A DNA stretch of 53,946 bases, taken from positions 1-53,946 of the forward strand of contig NZ_JABEQM010000020.1 in assembly GCF_014174155.1 (NCBI RefSeq), in the 5' to 3' direction. Below the pieces are notes generated by a model that was given only the letters and a program-made list of their open reading frames with translations, made no database searches and was not told where the DNA came from. Of the stretch, positions 1-8,738 are shown in pieces. A program made the position numbers and the translations under genes. The stretch is from Gluconacetobacter tumulisoli. GTDB taxonomy: Bacteria > Pseudomonadota > Alphaproteobacteria > Acetobacterales > Acetobacteraceae. Positions within the stretch are counted from its first letter, which is position 1; each line of letters begins with the position of its first letter.

Positions 1-33
1 GTCGCCGCCAGGTCTTCCAGTCCACCTAACCAC

Positions 34-110
<77 letters not shown>

Positions 111-139
111 TACGAATTAAGTCTTTGATAAGACAGGAT

Positions 140-165
140 AAAACCCGCCCCAACAGGCGGGTTTT
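140..165 (+). terminator. Rho-independent terminator after the tRNA
   Basis: A perfect 10-bp inverted repeat (AAAACCCGCC paired with GGCGGGTTTT) with a 6-base loop; the 3' arm ends in a T run. Placement just after the tRNA suits tRNA termination. The symmetric A and T ends mean it could also serve the leftward GntR gene ending at 205. Confidence 0.85.
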
Positions 166-204
166 CTGCGTTCCGGCGCCAATCCCCCAACAGATCGAAC
201 GCCC

Positions 205-861
205 CTATCCCAGGCGCGCTATATAGGCTTCAATCTCGGCACCCCCAGTCAGAAGGTCGGCGACGATCGCCTCGCGGGCGGCAGGCCCGTCGTGCCGTTC
301 AAGCGCGTCCAGCGCCGCGCGGTGGGAATCGAAGCCGCCATAATCGGGGCCGACAGTTTCGTGAAACAGCTTGAGGATCGGCCCCATGGACAGCCAGAGA
401 TTCTCAATCTGACGAACCAGCATCGGCAGACGCGATAGCTCGTACAGCCCGAAATGGAAGGCGCGGTTGAGGCGCGCCACGCCCTCATCGCGCGATCGGC
501 TCCAAGCATCTTCATAAGCCCTTTGCGTCGCGCGAAGGCGGGCGATCTCGTCCTCCTGCGCGGTTGCGGCCGCGTGCTCGGCCGCGAGTCCTTCCAGGGC
601 GATCCGGATGACGCGCAGTTCGCGATACCGTTCCAGTGTGACGTCGGGCACCACGACGAATCGACCGGCGCGAAGCTCGAGCCCATGTTCACTGGTCAGG
701 CGCTGGCAGGCCTCGCGTACGGGGGTGATGCTGGTGCCCAGGCGTTCCGCCAGATCGCGCATCAGCAGCCGGGTCCCAGGCCGGAAACCGCCCGCGATCA
801 GTTCCTCGCGCAGGGCGAGATACGCCTGGTTGGAAAGACTGCCCTGGTCGAGACGCCGCAT
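205..861 (-). CDS. GntR-family regulator, FCD (FadR/VanR) type
   Basis: A 218-residue DNA-binding regulator. Residues 8-70 form the GntR winged helix, with the recognition helix region RDLAERLGTSITPVREA. The rest is an all-helical FCD ligand domain with the usual His residues (for example in FHFGLYE), which in this family often bind a metal and an organic acid. It diverges from the kinase gene at 1019. The 157-base gap holds a 23-bp sequence repeated in tandem that is a natural operator for this protein. It probably controls itself and the kinase, aminotransferase and SDR operon; the effector is unknown. Length is normal for the family. Confidence 0.9.
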   Translation of the reverse strand: MRRLDQGSLSNQAYLALREELIAGGFRPGTRLLMRDLAERLGTSITPVREACQRLTSEHGLELRAGRFVVVPDVTLERYRELRVIRIALEGLAAEHAAATAQEDEIARLRATQRAYEDAWSRSRDEGVARLNRAFHFGLYELSRLPMLVRQIENLWLSMGPILKLFHETVGPDYGGFDSHRAALDALERHDGPAAREAIVADLLTGGAEIEAYIARLG

Positions 862-917
862 GGGCCGTTCCTGCCTGTTTCCGTCGCGCCCGGCAAGCGC
901 CGGGAAAAACCCGTTGC

Positions 918-963
918 GATGATCAAATTATAATTTATAAGATGATCAAATTATAATTTATAA
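918..963. promoter_or_regulatory. 23-bp tandem repeat, probable GntR operator pair
   Basis: Two identical, directly abutting 23-bp units (918-940 and 941-963). Each begins GATGATC and contains the 12-bp perfect palindrome AAATTATAATTT. The units are almost pure A/T inside high-GC DNA and lie midway between divergent genes. They may hold the promoters as well as the binding sites. Confidence 0.75.
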
Positions 964-1018
964 ATTGTAACCCGTCACCCCGGATCCTGACGATCGCCAG
1001 AGAACGAGCCTCCCGCCC

Positions 1019-2083
1019 ATGAATCGCGACGACGTATTTTCTATTGCCGTTGCACAACTGAACTCCGTGCCGCCCGCGGTCCCGCCGGACATCGTGCGGC
1101 GTGCCATTGCCGACCAGTATGGACTCGACGTCTCGCTCTCGCCCCTGCCGGGCGAGAGGGACCTGAATTTCCAAGCCACGACGCCGGATGGCACCCGCTT
1201 CGCGCTCAAGATCGTCAATGCGCACGAGACGGCGGAGGAAACCGCGCTCCTGACCGCGATCATGACGCATGTCGATACGGGGGATCTTCCGGTCGCGGTC
1301 GTGAAGCGTGACCGGAACGGGCACGCCGATACGGTGCTGGCGCATGCGGGCGCGACATGGCGAATGCGGCTGGTGGGATGGCTGGACGGCACGCCGCTGG
1401 CCGAAGCACCACCCGCCCTCGCCCTGTGCCGCGATACGGGTCGTCAGATCGCACGCGTGGCACTGCGTTTGCGCTCGCTCGACGCAGGCGCATCTGCGGC
1501 ACGGCGTCGTATCCTGTGGGATTCAAGCCGTATCGACGAACTCGCCGATTTTGCCGCCCACATCGCCGATCCGCAGCGCAGAACCCATGTCCTGGCGTTC
1601 CTCGATCAGTTCACGTCCCTGCGCCGAACCACGATCGACGGGCTGCGCCGTCAGATCATCCATAACGACTACAATGCCTCCAACATAACGGTCATGACGA
1701 CCGATCCCGCGCGCGTCGCGGGGCTGGTGGATTTCGGGGACGCCTGCGAAGCCCCTCTGGTCAACGAACTGGCCGTAGCGGCATCGTATCAGATGCGCGC
1801 ACCTGAAGGACCAATCGCCTCGCTGGCCGCCATGACCGCCGCTTTTCACGCGGTCATTGCGTTGACGGAAACCGAGATCGAGATGCTGGTACCGCTTGTG
1901 CGGGCCCGGCTTGCGACCCGCATCATCCTCAGCGAATGGCGCGCGTCGCTGTTCCCTGGCAATGCCGTCTATATTCGGCGCAATCTCGACAAGGCGGTCG
2001 CCCTGTTCGATCACCTTCACACCTTGTCCGACGGCCCGGCGCAACTGCACGCGGCCCTGGCAACGGAGCACGCCCATCCATGA
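1019..2083 (+). CDS. APH-fold small-molecule kinase (hydroxylysine/homoserine kinase-like)
   Basis: A 354-residue aminoglycoside-phosphotransferase-fold kinase that should transfer the ATP gamma-phosphate to a small hydroxylated substrate. Visible motifs are the nucleotide-binding Lys in FALKIVN (near 68), the catalytic loop HNDYNASNI (near 220) and the metal-binding VDFGD about 20 residues later. Its stop codon overlaps the start of the class III PLP enzyme (ATGA), so the two are translationally coupled. Kinases of this branch beside AGXT2L-type enzymes, as for 5-hydroxylysine or phosphoethanolamine chemistry in other organisms, make the phosphate ester that the PLP enzyme then eliminates. 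The actual substrate here is unknown. Confidence 0.82.
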   Translation: MNRDDVFSIAVAQLNSVPPAVPPDIVRRAIADQYGLDVSLSPLPGERDLNFQATTPDGTRFALKIVNAHETAEETALLTAIMTHVDTGDLPVAVVKRDRNGHADTVLAHAGATWRMRLVGWLDGTPLAEAPPALALCRDTGRQIARVALRLRSLDAGASAARRRILWDSSRIDELADFAAHIADPQRRTHVLAFLDQFTSLRRTTIDGLRRQIIHNDYNASNITVMTTDPARVAGLVDFGDACEAPLVNELAVAASYQMRAPEGPIASLAAMTAAFHAVIALTETEIEMLVPLVRARLATRIILSEWRASLFPGNAVYIRRNLDKAVALFDHLHTLSDGPAQLHAALATEHAHP

Positions 2084-3348
2084 CGTCCAACGCCACCCTC
2101 CTCGCCCGTCGTCGTCGCCTGCTCGGGGCCGCCTACCGCCTGTTCTATGAGGAGCCGGTGCATCTCGTTTCGGGCTCCGGCGTGTGGCTGCGCGACGCCG
2201 ACGGCCGGGACTATCTCGACGCCTATAACAATGTCGCCTCGGTCGGGCATTGTCATCCGTTGGTGGTCGAGGCACTGTCGACGCAGGCGGCCACGCTGAA
2301 CACTCACACACGCTACCTGCACGAAGCCGTCCTGATGTATGCGGAGCGTCTTCTGGAACTGATGCCGGATGCGTTGGGCAACGTGATGTTCACCTGCACC
2401 GGCAGCGAGGCGAACGACCTGGCGTTGCGGGCCGCAAAGGTCTTCACCGGCGGCACGGGCATCATCGTCACGAAACACGCCTATCACGGCGTCACCGAAC
2501 TGACCGCCGGCCTGTCTCCCTCCCTCGGCGCGGGGGCTCCGCCGGCACGCGATGTGTATTACGTCGCCGCCCCCGATCCCCTGCATGACGGCAGCACCGA
2601 CGGCACTATGTTCGCTGCGGACGTCCGTGCCGCGCTGGAACGGATGCGTGCCGACGATGTTGCGCCCTGTGCGCTGCTGGCCGACACCATTTTCTCTTCC
2701 GACGGCATCCAGCCCTTTCCGTTGGGGGCTCTGCGTCTGGCGGCTGAAGAAATCCGGGCCGCAGGTGGCCTGTTCATCGCCGACGAAGTGCAGGCTGGCG
2801 TCGGCCGCACGGGCACACATATGTGGGGTTTCGCCCGCCATGGCGTGGTCCCGGATCTTGTGACCATGGGCAAGCCTCTGGGAGACGGACACCCGATCGG
2901 CGCCGTTGCCGCGCGCCCGCCCATTTTTGATATGTTCGGGGAAAGAGCGCGTTATTTCAATACCTTCGGCGGCAACCCGGTTTCGGCGCGCGTGGGACTC
3001 GCGGTGCTGGACGTGATCCGGGACGAAGGACTGACGGCCAATGCGGCGCAGGTCGGCGCGGCCCTGGAGCAGGCGGTACGGGCCATCCAGTCGCGCACGG
3101 CCTGTATTGCCGATGTGCGGGCCGCCGGCCTCTATCTGGGCGCGGAAATCGTCGATCCGGCAACCGAAGCGCCCGACGCCGCCCGGGCTGCAGCGATCGT
3201 CAACACGATGCGCGCAAAAGGCGTTCTGATCAGCAACAGCGGGCCGGCGGGCAACGTCCTCAAGATCAGGCCGCCGCTTTGCTTCTCCCCGCAAAATGTC
3301 GATATGCTGGCATCGCGTCTTGAAGACAGCATTGCCGCGTCCGCCTGA
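2080..3348 (+). CDS. Class III PLP enzyme, AGXT2L-like phospho-lyase candidate
   Basis: A 422-residue fold-type I PLP protein. The ATG at 2080 overlaps the kinase stop; upstream in-frame codons lie inside the kinase gene and were ignored. Class III features seen are NNVASVGHCHP near the N terminus, CTGSEANDLALRA for phosphate binding, FIADEVQAGVGRTG with the cofactor Asp, and MGKPLGDGHPIGA with the PLP lysine at K265. The GKPxGxGHP form of the lysine loop recalls AGXT2L1/AGXT2L2 phospho-lyases rather than ordinary transaminases. With the coupled kinase, an amino-alcohol phosphorylation and elimination route giving an aldehyde, phosphate and ammonia is the favoured inference. A normal omega-transaminase is the alternative. 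Confidence 0.82.
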   Translation: MTSNATLLARRRRLLGAAYRLFYEEPVHLVSGSGVWLRDADGRDYLDAYNNVASVGHCHPLVVEALSTQAATLNTHTRYLHEAVLMYAERLLELMPDALGNVMFTCTGSEANDLALRAAKVFTGGTGIIVTKHAYHGVTELTAGLSPSLGAGAPPARDVYYVAAPDPLHDGSTDGTMFAADVRAALERMRADDVAPCALLADTIFSSDGIQPFPLGALRLAAEEIRAAGGLFIADEVQAGVGRTGTHMWGFARHGVVPDLVTMGKPLGDGHPIGAVAARPPIFDMFGERARYFNTFGGNPVSARVGLAVLDVIRDEGLTANAAQVGAALEQAVRAIQSRTACIADVRAAGLYLGAEIVDPATEAPDAARAAAIVNTMRAKGVLISNSGPAGNVLKIRPPLCFSPQNVDMLASRLEDSIAASA

Positions 3349-3382
3349 TCCCCGATTCACCGCCTGACCCGGAACCTGCATC

Positions 3383-4141
3383 ATGTCTGATTCATCGTCT
3401 TCTGCGACGCATCGTCCCGTGATGCTGCTGACGGGTGCCAGCCGGGGCATCGGGCATGCCACCGTCAAGCGTTTCCAGGCCGAGGGCTGGCGGATCCTCA
3501 CCGTCTCCCGGCAGCCCTTTTCTGAAGAATGCCGCTGGCCCGACGCGCGCGAAAGCCATCTTCAGGCCAACCTGGACGAGCCCGGGGACGTCGAACGGCT
3601 GATCGAAGAGGTCAAGCGGCGCCTGCCCGAGGGCAAGCTCCACGCATTGGTGAACAATGCGGGCATTTCTCCGAAACTTCCCGGTGGCGGCCGGATGGGC
3701 GTCCTGGACACGACACCCGAGACATGGCTCAGCGTGTTCAACGTCAATCTGTTCGCCATCGCTGCGCTGGGACGGGGACTTTTCCAGGAATTGAAGGCAG
3801 CACAGGGTACGATCGTGAATGTCACCTCGATCGTCGGCAGCCGCGTGCATCCTTTCGCCGGCCCGGCCTATGCCTGCTCAAAGGCGGCTCTGGCGGCACT
3901 CACCCGCGAAATGGCCCATGAATTCGGTGCCCACGGCGTGCGCGTCAACGCCATCGCGCCGGGTGAAATCGCAACCGCGATGCTTTCGCCCGGCACCGAT
4001 GCCATCATCAACCAGCAGATCCCCATGCGCCGTCTCGGCCTGCCGGCCGAAGTGGGCGAGACGATCCTGTTCCTCTGCTCGCCGCAATCCTCCTACATCA
4101 ACGGAGCGGAAATCCACATCAATGGCGGCCAGCATGTCTGA
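3383..4141 (+). CDS. Short-chain dehydrogenase/reductase
   Basis: A 252-residue classical SDR. It has the nucleotide motif TGASRGIG (17-24), NNAG near 92, a Ser in NVTSIVGS, and the catalytic pair Y163/K167 in YACSKAAL. It is the third gene of the rightward operon, 34 bases after the PLP gene. It ends 26 bases before the convergent alcohol dehydrogenase gene. The C-terminal IxGAxIxINGG motif is that of tetrameric SDRs. It might reduce or oxidise the carbonyl product of the upstream kinase and lyase pair; that role is inferred from position only. Confidence 0.88.
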   Translation: MSDSSSSATHRPVMLLTGASRGIGHATVKRFQAEGWRILTVSRQPFSEECRWPDARESHLQANLDEPGDVERLIEEVKRRLPEGKLHALVNNAGISPKLPGGGRMGVLDTTPETWLSVFNVNLFAIAALGRGLFQELKAAQGTIVNVTSIVGSRVHPFAGPAYACSKAALAALTREMAHEFGAHGVRVNAIAPGEIATAMLSPGTDAIINQQIPMRRLGLPAEVGETILFLCSPQSSYINGAEIHINGGQHV

Positions 4142-4167
4142 AAAATGTCACATCCGAGCGGGAAGCA

Positions 4168-5202
4168 TCACGTAAACGGAGAGATCTGCACCTTCAGAAC
4201 CCCAGGCTTATCCTTCAACGCATCAAATGCTAACTGGATGTTGTCGAGGGAAACGATACTGCGGGTAAATGGCTCGACCAGAAACCGATCGTGGGTCAGC
4301 AGCGTCAGCGCGTCATGCATGTCCTCTCCCATTCCTGCAACCGAGCCCTTGATCGAATTTTCCCTGAGGACCATGTCAAGTATCCGGAGCGGTATGCTGT
4401 CGTCGGGGCCGGTGATACCGAAGGCGGCGATGTGGCCGCCCGGCCGTATCAGATCGAACGCCTTGGCATAGAGGGCAGGCGCCCCGATGCTCTCGATGAC
4501 GATGTCGGCCCCCCGGCCGCCTGTCCTGGCCCGCACGATGTCCAGAACCCGCGCGGGATCCGTGATGACGATGTCCGCGCCGGACCGGGCTGCCAGTTCC
4601 GCACGTTCGGGCGAGAGTTCAACCGCGATGATCGGCGCAGCGCCGACCAGGCGCATCATCTGGATGTGCAGGTTTCCGATCGGACCGGCGCCCAGAACGA
4701 CAACGGACTGCCCGAAGCTGACACCGGCCTTGCGCGCTGCCCGAACCACGCAGGCCACGGGTTCGGTCAGCGCCAGCACCTCCGGCGCAACGTCCTCCGG
4801 CGCCGGGATGATCTGACGCGCCGGCACGGAAACATATTGAGCAAATGCGCCGTCCCGATGAATGCCAATCTGACGCATCTCGCGACAATTCAGGATTTCG
4901 TTCCTGCGGCAGAAATAGCAATGCCCACAGCCGATGTTGATGTCGGCCACGACTCTCTGCCCGACCGTCAGGCCACTTACCCTCTCACCCATTCGGTCCA
5001 GCGTTCCGGTGAACTCATGTCCCGGAATGAATGGCAGCCTGTCCGCCGCATAATGCCCGTGAAAGATATGGACGTCCGTTCCGCAAATCCCGCAACGATC
5101 CACCCTGACCAGCACGTCGTCCGGGTCGATCTGCGGTATCGGAACCTCCCTGACTTCAAAACGTCCGGGTTCGAGGAGTACGGCTGCCTGCATGGTCTCC
5201 AT
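4168..5202 (-). CDS. Zinc-dependent medium-chain alcohol/polyol dehydrogenase
   Basis: A 344-residue MDR enzyme of the sorbitol or threonine dehydrogenase type that oxidises a secondary alcohol with NAD(P). Catalytic zinc ligands are in CGICGTD (C40) and GHE (62-63). All four structural-zinc cysteines are present (C92, C95, C98, C106). The Rossmann motif VLGAGPIG lies near 170. The start METMQ at 5202 is preferred to one 30 bases further upstream because GGGAGA lies just 5' of it. It is the last gene of the ABC transporter operon, 19 bases after the permease. It therefore probably acts first on the imported polyol or sugar. Confidence 0.9.
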   Translation of the reverse strand: METMQAAVLLEPGRFEVREVPIPQIDPDDVLVRVDRCGICGTDVHIFHGHYAADRLPFIPGHEFTGTLDRMGERVSGLTVGQRVVADINIGCGHCYFCRRNEILNCREMRQIGIHRDGAFAQYVSVPARQIIPAPEDVAPEVLALTEPVACVVRAARKAGVSFGQSVVVLGAGPIGNLHIQMMRLVGAAPIIAVELSPERAELAARSGADIVITDPARVLDIVRARTGGRGADIVIESIGAPALYAKAFDLIRPGGHIAAFGITGPDDSIPLRILDMVLRENSIKGSVAGMGEDMHDALTLLTHDRFLVEPFTRSIVSLDNIQLAFDALKDKPGVLKVQISPFT

Positions 5203-5221
5203 CTTCGTTCTCCCTGGTCGT

Positions 5222-6148
5222 TTATTTGACAATGCGCAGCTTTGAACGGTCGATTGTCGTCGCGATGGCGACGATCAGAACAAGGCCAAAGAAAATCTGC
5301 TGTCCTGTCGCAGGAATGTTCAGATAGAGCATGCTCGATCTGACGACGGCGACGATCATCGTTCCGATCAGCGTATTGGTCACCCCGCCGACACCGCCCG
5401 TCAGCGGCGTGCCGCCGACGAGGACGGCGACGATCGCCGGCAGCAGAAATCCTTCCGCCAGGGTGGGAGAGCCTCCGGACAGTCTGACGGAGAACATCAG
5501 CCCGGCAATGGCCGCAAACATGCCCGAGAGCGCGAAGGCGAGGATCTTGTACCGTTCCACGCGGATACCAGATGCGACGACCACCGGTTCCGCGGCGCCG
5601 ATTGCCTTGAATGTCCGTCCGGCTGTCATCCGGTTCTGGATAAACCATGCCACTGCAACAATCGCGAGCGCCACGATCAATTCGTGCGGTATGCCTGCGG
5701 TCGTGCCCATTATCCATCCGAACGCGTGCTTTCTCTGTTCGGCATCCATGTGCAGCGCCTGCTGTCCCGAGGCGAACTGTCCCACCGACAGCGCAATCCC
5801 GCCCACAGCGAGTGTCGAGATGAAGGAAGGGACCTTGAGGCGTGCGGTGACCACTCCTGAAATCGCGCCGAACAGAAGACCGGCGGCGATGACAAGAAGT
5901 CCCGAACCGACGCCAAGCGCAGGAAGAGAAATCGTTGTCAGCACCGTCGCCATGTTGGCGATCGACTGGGAGGAAAGATCGATGCTACCGATATAGATTA
6001 CGAGAGTCATTCCGACGGCCATGACAAGCAATGGAACGATGTCGGTGGCCAGGTTCAGGAGATTTTCAGGACTGAGAAAATTGATATCGGTCATTCCGAC
6101 CAGCAGAAGCGCGCTGACGAGCGTGATCCACGGGAAATGACGCCTCAT
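5222..6148 (-). CDS. Ribose-type ABC transporter permease (second)
   Basis: A hydrophobic protein of 308 residues, BPD_transp_2/RbsC family. It has many predicted membrane helices, an early NFLSPENLLNLA, the conserved IGSIDLSSQSIANMATV loop and the ATPase-contacting region near ALSGMFAAIAG. ATG at 6148 has only a tight AAGG in front. A TTG overlapping the ATPase stop codon (near 6178) is an alternative start. With the permease at 7687 it probably forms a heterodimeric channel; many members of this class need only one permease gene. Confidence 0.87.
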   Translation of the reverse strand: MRRHFPWITLVSALLLVGMTDINFLSPENLLNLATDIVPLLVMAVGMTLVIYIGSIDLSSQSIANMATVLTTISLPALGVGSGLLVIAAGLLFGAISGVVTARLKVPSFISTLAVGGIALSVGQFASGQQALHMDAEQRKHAFGWIMGTTAGIPHELIVALAIVAVAWFIQNRMTAGRTFKAIGAAEPVVVASGIRVERYKILAFALSGMFAAIAGLMFSVRLSGGSPTLAEGFLLPAIVAVLVGGTPLTGGVGGVTNTLIGTMIVAVVRSSMLYLNIPATGQQIFFGLVLIVAIATTIDRSKLRIVK

Positions 6149-6174
6149 CCTTTCGGTGTAGGTCAGTCCGCCGT

Positions 6175-7680
6175 TCAAACCATGTGCTGGATGAGGTCGT
6201 AGAGGGAAGGCTTTGCGCCGGGCTGACAGTTGAACCATTTCCTGATCTCTCCGTCCTTGATGACAGCAATGGTGTGACTGAGGCCAATGGCCTCCTCCAG
6301 GGTATCTGCGACCAGAATGATCCCTACGCCGTCGACCGACATGTCCCGGACCATTTCGTAGACGTCTTCCTTCGCCCCGATGTCGAGGCCACGCGTCGGG
6401 TGATCGAGAAGGATGATCTCCGAACCGCCGCTCCGCCATTTTGCCAGTACGACTTTCTGCTGGTTGCCTCCCGAGAGGTTTCCACAATCGACATTCTCGG
6501 ACGCGACCTTGATCGACAGGCGCCTGATCCAGTCGCGCGCCAGTTCGCGCTCGGCCGCGATGTCGAGCATTCCCCCTTTCGAATAGTTTTTCATCTGGGA
6601 AAGCGTCATGTTTTCAAAGACGTTCATGCCGCTTGCGATGCCTTCGATCTTGCGTTCCCGTGGAATATATCCCACGCCGTGCGATACACTCTGCGACGCG
6701 CTGAATGACCGGACAGTCATGCCCCGAATGCTGACGGTGCCTTTCTCGGGCTTCCGCATGCCGAAAATCGTGCGCAGGATGGGCTCCCTTCCCGACCCTT
6801 CGACACCGACAAGCGCCAAGACCTCCCCTGCGTGAAGTTTCAGGGAAACATCATTTTCCCGCCCGGCGACGGTGACATGGTCAAGTTCGAGAAGAACATC
6901 GTCTTTATTGTAGGGAATCTGCCTGTTTTCGCGATAATATTCCCGGTTTATCTCTCTTCCGACCATTTTCTTCTGTATGGTCTCGATCTGGGCCTCGTCG
7001 GCGCTGATGACGTCAACGACGGCACCGTCCTTGAGCACGTAAATGCGATCGGACAGATCGATGATTTCATCCAGACGGTGAGAGACAAAGATGAACGACG
7101 CGCGCCTGCGTAATTCCCTTACCAGACTGAAAAGCAGTTCGATCTCGTCTTTCGACAGAACGGAAGTGGGCTCGTCCAGCAGGATGACGAGCTTTCCGTC
7201 GACTCTCTCTTCCAGGGCCAGAACCTTGGCAAGCTCGACAAGCTGGCGTTGGGAAAAGGTCAGCCTGGATGTAATCGTCGCCGGATTTATATCAAGTTTC
7301 ACCTTCCTGAGCTGCTTTCGCGCCGCCTCACTCATCCTTTTCCAGTTGATCGCGCCGAAGCGGATAAACGGTTTTTCAAATCCCAGAAAGATGTTTTCCA
7401 TGACAGTCAGGTTGGAAATCAGCGACTGCTCCTGATACACCATGCCGACGCCCATCTGCATGGCGTCGCGCGGGGTGCGGAAGTGCACCGGCACCCCATC
7501 AACCAGCACATTGCCGGCGTCGTGCTGGACGGCGCCGTAAATGATTTTCATCAAAGTAGATTTTCCGGCACCGTTCTCACCGACAAGTCCGATGATTTCC
7601 CCGTCCCCGATTTTCAAATCCACGCCCTTGAGAACGTGAACGCCCGGATAGCGTTTTTCGACATTCTGCAATTCGAACAT
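6175..7680 (-). CDS. Sugar ABC transporter ATPase, double NBD (RbsA/MglA type)
   Basis: A 501-residue protein with two tandem ATPase domains. NBD1 has Walker A GENGAGKST (about 34-42), Q-loop YQEQS, a weak signature FSQRQ and Walker B ILLDEPTS. NBD2 begins near 255. Its Walker A is degenerate (GVEGSGREP), as is usual in this family, its signature is NLSGGNQQK, and its Walker B reads LLDHPTRGLD. That puts His where RbsA-like proteins normally have the catalytic Glu. It lies 6 bases after the permease ending at 7687 and drives carbohydrate uptake with the two permeases and the binding protein. Confidence 0.93.
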   Translation of the reverse strand: MFELQNVEKRYPGVHVLKGVDLKIGDGEIIGLVGENGAGKSTLMKIIYGAVQHDAGNVLVDGVPVHFRTPRDAMQMGVGMVYQEQSLISNLTVMENIFLGFEKPFIRFGAINWKRMSEAARKQLRKVKLDINPATITSRLTFSQRQLVELAKVLALEERVDGKLVILLDEPTSVLSKDEIELLFSLVRELRRRASFIFVSHRLDEIIDLSDRIYVLKDGAVVDVISADEAQIETIQKKMVGREINREYYRENRQIPYNKDDVLLELDHVTVAGRENDVSLKLHAGEVLALVGVEGSGREPILRTIFGMRKPEKGTVSIRGMTVRSFSASQSVSHGVGYIPRERKIEGIASGMNVFENMTLSQMKNYSKGGMLDIAAERELARDWIRRLSIKVASENVDCGNLSGGNQQKVVLAKWRSGGSEIILLDHPTRGLDIGAKEDVYEMVRDMSVDGVGIILVADTLEEAIGLSHTIAVIKDGEIRKWFNCQPGAKPSLYDLIQHMV

Positions 7681-7686
7681 GGCACC

Positions 7687-8652
7687 CTACTTTACAAAAG
7701 AGAGAGACCGGCGATCGGTGGACAGATAGACGGCGGCAATAACGAGCAGGCCGAGGACACCGTCCTGAAAGTAATCAGGAAGACCGATGACCACCATTCC
7801 GTTGCCAATGACGTTTACAATCAGGACGCCCACAAGCGTGTTCCATACGCCGCCCGAGCCCCCGCGCAAGGCCGTTCCCCCCACGACGACGGACGTGACG
7901 GACACAAACATGAAGTTGCGTCCCGTTTCGGTCTCGGCGATGCCAAGCCGGGCGACGGCGAAAATCGCACCAAGCGCAAAGAATATGCCAGCCACGACAA
8001 AGCCTGTGATGCGCAATTTCCCGACATTTAGCCCGGACGACCGCGCGAGATCCTCGCCCCCACCGATGGCGTAGAAATTGCGTCCGATCGTCGTATTGTC
8101 CTGGATGAACCAGGCGATCAGAAGGGCGGCCAGTGCCGCATAGGACATCAGCGCGAAGCCCCCGATCCGCAGTGTCAGCAGGGAGCGGAAGATCGGGTCC
8201 TCGATCTGTATCCGATTGCCCCCGGTAATCAGAAGCGACAGGCCTATGCCGACAAATCCAAGGGAAAGGCTCGCCATGAACGACGGAATTTTGAGTTGCA
8301 CATGGATAAGTCCGTTGATTGCGCCCAGGATCGCGCCGACGAAAAGCGTTCCCGGTATCGCCATCCATCCCCAACCGGCGATCGATCCGCCGAGCGCATT
8401 CAGCATGAGGGCGAAGAGGACGGCGCACACGGCGACGGTCCCCTCCATCGACAGGTCAATCGACCCCATCAGGATGACGAAGGTGACGCCCACCGCAACC
8501 ATCAGGGCCGGCGAGGCCGAGATGGCGATTCGGGCGAAATTGCGAAATGACAGGAAATTCGGGTTGACCGCCGTGAAGAACAGCGCAAGCCCGATCAGCA
8601 CCAGGAGGGGGATCCATTTCCTGAAGTTTTCCATGGCCAGAAACTGATTCAT
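7687..8652 (-). CDS. Ribose-type ABC transporter permease (first)
   Basis: A 321-residue integral membrane protein of the RbsC family. The N-terminal helix KWIPLLVLIGLALFFTAV is followed by SFRNFARIA, the family signature GSIDLSMEGTVAVCA, and a C-terminal VVGGTALRGGSGGVWNTL loop. The gene starts 86 bases after the binding-protein gene and ends 6 bases before the ATPase gene, so it sits in the normal operon position. It is only distantly similar to the second permease, which argues for a heterodimer rather than a recent duplication. Confidence 0.9.
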   Translation of the reverse strand: MNQFLAMENFRKWIPLLVLIGLALFFTAVNPNFLSFRNFARIAISASPALMVAVGVTFVILMGSIDLSMEGTVAVCAVLFALMLNALGGSIAGWGWMAIPGTLFVGAILGAINGLIHVQLKIPSFMASLSLGFVGIGLSLLITGGNRIQIEDPIFRSLLTLRIGGFALMSYAALAALLIAWFIQDNTTIGRNFYAIGGGEDLARSSGLNVGKLRITGFVVAGIFFALGAIFAVARLGIAETETGRNFMFVSVTSVVVGGTALRGGSGGVWNTLVGVLIVNVIGNGMVVIGLPDYFQDGVLGLLVIAAVYLSTDRRSLSFVK

Positions 8653-8738
8653 GATCCAGCCTCGTTATGAAAACGAAACGCAGGGAAGGCCTGACGATAC
8701 GGGTTGTCCTTCAGGAAGAAATCCCGTACCCGCGAACG

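Noticed and set aside
918-963. A two-unit CRISPR-like or satellite repeat
   Set aside because: The units abut with no spacer and there are only two. The position between divergent genes and the palindromes fit an operator.
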